From assembly GCA_964574875.1 (NCBI GenBank), contig CAZNOX010000001.1:152982-216981 (forward strand): a stretch of DNA of 64,000 nucleotides, given 5' to 3'. This document shows positions 61,235 through 64,000 of the stretch, piece by piece. This DNA comes from DSCS01 sp035391585 (GTDB lineage: Bacteria > Macinerneyibacteriota > Macinerneyibacteria > Macinerneyibacteriales > DSCS01). Below the pieces are notes generated by a model. The model was given only the letters and a program-made list of their open reading frames with translations. It ran no database searches and had not been told where the DNA came from. Made by a program: the position numbers and the translations under genes. Each line of letters starts with the position of its first letter. Position 1 is the first letter of the stretch.

Positions 61235-62584
61235 TTATTTTCCCTTGGGGACGACATATCCCACAGTTCTTTTCTGAGGCACGAGATATTGACGGGCGAC
61301 GGCCGTAATATCGTCACCGGTCAAAGCTTCCAGCTGCTCATATGACTTTTTATAGTGTTCAGGATCGTCAAACCGGATTGTGTTGATCGCCAGCTGAGAA
61401 GCAAACCCGCCTTTATCCTTCAGTCTGAAGACTTTTGATTTCAGGGCAGCCTTCTTCACTGCAGCGAGCTCCTCCTCTGTCACCCCTTCGGTGATGAGTC
61501 TCTGGATCTCTGCATCAAAGGCTTCTTTGACCGTGTCCATACTCTTCACAGACATGGGGATGAGATAGACAAAAAGATAAGAGGGGTCCCGCAGGTCAAA
61601 GCTGAAGCTTCCGGCCTGCATGATCAGGTGCTTTTCGTTTTTCAACACGCTGTTGATGCGTGACGTGGCATTATTCACAAGAATGGAACTGAGGGCATCC
61701 AGGGCCACCATATCCGGATCATTCCCCTGAGGAATCTTGTACATCATCCCGATGAGAGGGACCTGTGTCACCTTCTCGATCCTGATGAACCGTTCTTCAG
61801 TCTGTTCAGGTTCGACGATTCCCAGGCGGGTGATCTCCTGAGGGTTGTAATCTCCGAAGTACTTCTGCGCCAGAGCAAAGACCTCTTCAGGCTTGACATC
61901 GCCTGAGACAGCCATCACGGCGTTATTGGGAGAATAGTACTGTGTATAATAGTCCCTCATATCCTTGACGGTATACCCCAGAATGGAATCCATCCACCCG
62001 ATGATGGTGTGGTGAAGAGGGTGCTCGGTGAAAGCGGTGGACTGGATCTCTTCCATGGAGGACATAAAGAAATTGTTCTCTGTCCTCATTCGTCTTTCCT
62101 GAGCCACGACCTGCTGTTCTCTTGCAAACTCATCGGGGTCGATCTTGAGGTTCCGCATCCTGTCGGCTTCAATAGCCATGGCCAGTTCCAATTTGGCAGA
62201 AGGCAATTCCTCCTCATACATGGTGAAATCGTAATAGGTGCCGGCATTGGCCCAGCCGCCCACCTGTTTCGTGAGATGATGGACCTTGTCTTTTCCCAGG
62301 CTTTCTGTCCCTAAAAACATGGTATGCTCCAGCATATGGGATATGCCCGAGATGCGTTCAGGCTCATCGATGGCGCCTACGTCATACCAGATCTCGAATT
62401 TGACCAGAGGAACAGCATGATCCTCGACCACATAGATCTTCAAGCCGTTGTCCAGCTGATAGGTCTCGTATTGGATTTCCGGGACCTCCACGGCCACGGG
62501 TTTCACTTTTTTCTGTGTCATGGAACACCCCGTGACCATCACGAGGGCACCCAGGACAATAAGGGTCAGTATGCTTCTTTTCAT
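61235..62584 (-). CDS. M16B-type zinc metallopeptidase lipoprotein (catalytic subunit)
   Basis: A 449-residue lipoprotein (lipobox VTGC, Cys20) with the inverted zinc motif H83-M-L-E86-H87 (ISHMLEHTMFLGT) and the downstream acidic ligand region (QVVAQERRMRTEN). It is expected to form a heterodimer with the non-catalytic protein encoded just downstream and to degrade peptides in the periplasm. The start follows AAGGAGG. An ECF-like element lies 30-50 bases upstream. Confidence 0.92.
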   Translation of the reverse strand: MKRSILTLIVLGALVMVTGCSMTQKKVKPVAVEVPEIQYETYQLDNGLKIYVVEDHAVPLVKFEIWYDVGAIDEPERISGISHMLEHTMFLGTESLGKDKVHHLTKQVGGWANAGTYYDFTMYEEELPSAKLELAMAIEADRMRNLKIDPDEFAREQQVVAQERRMRTENNFFMSSMEEIQSTAFTEHPLHHTIIGWMDSILGYTVKDMRDYYTQYYSPNNAVMAVSGDVKPEEVFALAQKYFGDYNPQEITRLGIVEPEQTEERFIRIEKVTQVPLIGMMYKIPQGNDPDMVALDALSSILVNNATSRINSVLKNEKHLIMQAGSFSFDLRDPSYLFVYLIPMSVKSMDTVKEAFDAEIQRLITEGVTEEELAAVKKAALKSKVFRLKDKGGFASQLAINTIRFDDPEHYKKSYEQLEALTGDDITAVARQYLVPQKRTVGYVVPKGK

Positions 62585-62614
62585 AGAGCCTCCTTACATG
62601 GTTCTACTTCTATA

Positions 62615-62637
62615 TACGGACTCAGCTCATTTTGTTG
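62615..62637 (-). promoter_or_regulatory. ECF-sigma-like element, M16 pair
   Basis: On the minus strand CAAC (62637-62634), 15 bases, CGTA (62618-62615), in the context TCCGTATA shared with the elements at 22750 and 59676. Confidence 0.42.
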
Positions 62638-62656
62638 CAAAAACCGCGCTGATTAT

Positions 62657-63889
62657 TTAACACTGAACCTTCTTGTATTGTTCCAGAATACCCAGGACAG
62701 TTTCAATATCAGCTTCTGTATGGTCACCGTTCACCTGAAAACGGATCTCTTCGTCCCCTTTGGGGACCACGGGGAAATTCAGGCCTGTGGCCAGAACGCC
62801 GTTTCTGGTCAGATAACTCACCAGGTCGGCTGTCTTCTGTGTATCCCTGACCAGGAGCGGAACAACAGGATGCTCACCGGGGAGAGTCTCATACCCCAGG
62901 GCGACGAGCCCCTTTTTGAATTTTGAAGTCATGGCGCGCAGATGAGCCAGCCTCTCCTTCCCTTCCCCGCTTTCAAGGATATCCAGGACTTTCAACGCGG
63001 CAGCCGCTTCAGAGCAGGTGATGGGGTTGGAGTAGATGTACATGGGTGTGGTCTCCCTGAAATAGTCGATCACAGCCTGGTCCGCCACCACATAACCGCC
63101 GTTGACCCCGAAGGCTTTTCCCAATGTCCCGATGAGAATATCCACTTTGGCCCCGGTATACTCTTCGGTCCCGCGTCCGGTCTCGCCGAAGCCGCCTACT
63201 CCGTGAGAGTCGTCGGCAATGGAGATGACACCCTCTTCGAAGCGGCTGTCAAAATCACGGCAGAGTGCGGTGAGTTCCTGAAAGGGGCTATGGTCACCGC
63301 GCATGCTGAAGATGCCGTCGGTGATCACCAGAGCCCTTTTTCCTTTTCCCACGGCCTCTGTGAGCTTCTTTTTGAGATCACCCATATCGTTATGTTTGAA
63401 AATATACTTTTGAGCCGGCCTGGAGAGCCTGAGGGCATTGATGATACAATTGTGGTTGAGTTCATCACTGATGACCACGGTCTCCGGTGTGGTCAGGGGC
63501 ACGATGACCCCCATGCTGGTCACATAGGCAGAACTGAGGATCATTGCTGCTTCCCGTCCGTGAAAAGCCGCCAGCCTTTTTTCCAGCTCCACGTGGGGTT
63601 GATGGGTTCCGCTGATGAAACGGACAGCCCCGGGCCCGACCCCGTACTCCCGAGCAGCCTTTTCCTCTGCCCTGATGACTTCAGGATGCATGGAAAGGCC
63701 GAGATAGGAGTTGGCGTTCATCTTGATATACTCTTTGTCTCCGCTCCCGTCCAGGAGATAGCGGGGCCCCTTCTCTCCGCGGGGAGGGATGACGGTGACG
63801 ATGACCTTTTCCTTCCCTTTCGAGGTCCCCTTCTCAGCAAGTTCCCGGACTTCTTTTTTTAAAACAGCATTCAATTTATTCAAAGCCAT
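62657..63889 (-). CDS. kbl: Alpha-oxoamine synthase, probably glycine C-acetyltransferase
   Basis: A 410-residue PLP enzyme of aminotransferase class II. Key residues: SYLGL near 61, GTHQPHVELE (the usual GT-x-x-x-H-x-x-LE, 94-103), DELNHNCI, DDSHG (226-230) and the PLP Lys258 in GTLGKAFG. The family includes glycine C-acetyltransferase (Kbl), KAS-like BioF and 5-aminolevulinate synthase. I favour Kbl (2-amino-3-ketobutyrate plus CoA to glycine plus acetyl-CoA) on overall pattern and on the neighbouring phosphate acyltransferase, but no threonine dehydrogenase or biotin gene is in view. The start follows AAAGGAGG. Confidence 0.82.
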   Translation of the reverse strand: MALNKLNAVLKKEVRELAEKGTSKGKEKVIVTVIPPRGEKGPRYLLDGSGDKEYIKMNANSYLGLSMHPEVIRAEEKAAREYGVGPGAVRFISGTHQPHVELEKRLAAFHGREAAMILSSAYVTSMGVIVPLTTPETVVISDELNHNCIINALRLSRPAQKYIFKHNDMGDLKKKLTEAVGKGKRALVITDGIFSMRGDHSPFQELTALCRDFDSRFEEGVISIADDSHGVGGFGETGRGTEEYTGAKVDILIGTLGKAFGVNGGYVVADQAVIDYFRETTPMYIYSNPITCSEAAAALKVLDILESGEGKERLAHLRAMTSKFKKGLVALGYETLPGEHPVVPLLVRDTQKTADLVSYLTRNGVLATGLNFPVVPKGDEEIRFQVNGDHTEADIETVLGILEQYKKVQC

Positions 63890-63904
63890 ATTCGCCTCCT
63901 CCTT

Positions 63905-64000
63905 TCAGAGCAATCCCATGACAATCGAATTCAGCTTCGTCGCAGCATCATCGGCCCTGCTCAGCATGATGATAGGGGCCTTTCCCCCCACGACCAGGCC
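63905..64000 (-). CDS. C-terminal end of a phosphate butyryl/acetyltransferase, cut by the window edge
   Basis: The last 31 residues of a gene entering from the right. The stretch VVGGKAPIIMLSRADDAATK followed by LNSI matches the conserved C-terminus of phosphate butyryltransferase/phosphate acetyltransferase (GAKAPIVLTSRADSAETK-like). These enzymes exchange CoA thioesters and acyl phosphates in fermentation. It ends 16 bases before the oxoamine synthase start, so the two are probably cotranscribed. Confidence 0.7.
   Translation of the reverse strand, partial: GLVVGGKAPIIMLSRADDAATKLNSIVMGLL

Noticed and set aside
62942..63862. 306-codon frame opposite the oxoamine synthase
   Set aside because: Antisense shadow of a gene with intact PLP motifs.
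1..64000. tRNA, rRNA, CRISPR arrays, prophage or transposase genes
   Set aside because: I looked for characteristic sequences and repeated spacers and saw none; short or divergent RNA genes could still be missed without a covariance search.

Overview
The window is about 64 kb of gene-dense DNA, roughly half G+C, from a diderm (Gram-negative-type) bacterium. At least eight proteins carry lipoprotein lipoboxes, many others carry signal peptides, and several look periplasmic. I recognise no rRNA, tRNA, CRISPR array, insertion sequence or phage gene. The mix of four 6-bladed beta-propeller lipoproteins, a tricorn-type protease, a cluster of M16 peptidases, an NADase-type glycan-binding domain protein and a class II ribonucleotide reductase suggests a deep-branching heterotroph, perhaps an Aminicenantota/Acidobacteriota-like lineage. 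No marker gene here settles this, so the placement is inference at low confidence.

Layout. 1-3.6 kb: end of a PAS-GGDEF cyclase, a DUF554 membrane protein, a small orphan, a DEDDh exonuclease and an M24 peptidase. 3.6-6.1 kb: B12-dependent ribonucleotide reductase behind what look like paired NrdR boxes. 6.1-11.1 kb: beta-propeller lipoprotein, periplasmic binding lipoprotein and hybrid histidine kinase. 11.1-19.5 kb: phosphoesterase, Cys-tailed lipoprotein, two more propellers, MATE pump, Ig-like exported protein, glycan-binding exported protein and MscS channel. 19.5-26.9 kb: tricorn-type protease, an exported GT8-like/metallo-beta-lactamase fusion and a large exported orphan. 27.0-32.0 kb: a probable seven-gene operon (M55 aminopeptidase, small membrane protein, thioredoxin-fold lipoprotein, ankyrin lipoprotein, nitroreductase, two GNAT acetyltransferases) with GTGA/ATGA overlaps. 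32.2-34.8 kb: PEGA-like small protein, geranylgeranyl-reductase-like flavoprotein, membrane orphan and a 37-residue membrane peptide. 35.0-46.5 kb: a four-gene operon bounded by two giant paralogous kinase-fold/TPR/GGDEF proteins that enclose an M19 dipeptidase and an exported lipoprotein. 46.6-50.8 kb: zinc-ribbon membrane protein, second hybrid histidine kinase, orphan and a 45-residue membrane peptide. 51.0-56.6 kb: TldD/PmbA pair, fourth propeller, alpha/beta hydrolase lipoprotein and a Lys/Glu/Gln-rich exported protein. 56.6-64.0 kb: three M16-family proteins, an alpha-oxoamine synthase and the end of a phosphate acyltransferase.

How the genes fit together. Extracytoplasmic protein and peptide turnover dominates: M24, S41/tricorn, M55, M19, TldD/PmbA, a proline-iminopeptidase-like hydrolase and three M16 proteins. 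Glycine C-acetyltransferase and phosphate butyryl/acetyltransferase genes at the right edge would suit amino-acid fermentation (inference). Signalling is heavy: three GGDEF proteins with inhibitory-site motifs and two Cache-type hybrid kinases, but no EAL, HD-GYP or PilZ protein and no DNA-binding response regulator.

The most interesting signals are regulatory. (1) All four propeller genes share TGAAAC-N16/17-TGTC upstream, an ECF-sigma-like architecture. (2) Exported peptidase genes share a related AAC-N15/16-CGTA element. (3) Two tiny membrane-peptide genes share a three-block leader with nearly fixed spacing. (4) Several genes have a consensus -10 box six to eight bases before the ATG and no Shine-Dalgarno, suggesting leaderless mRNAs. 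All of these were found by eye and need computational and experimental testing.
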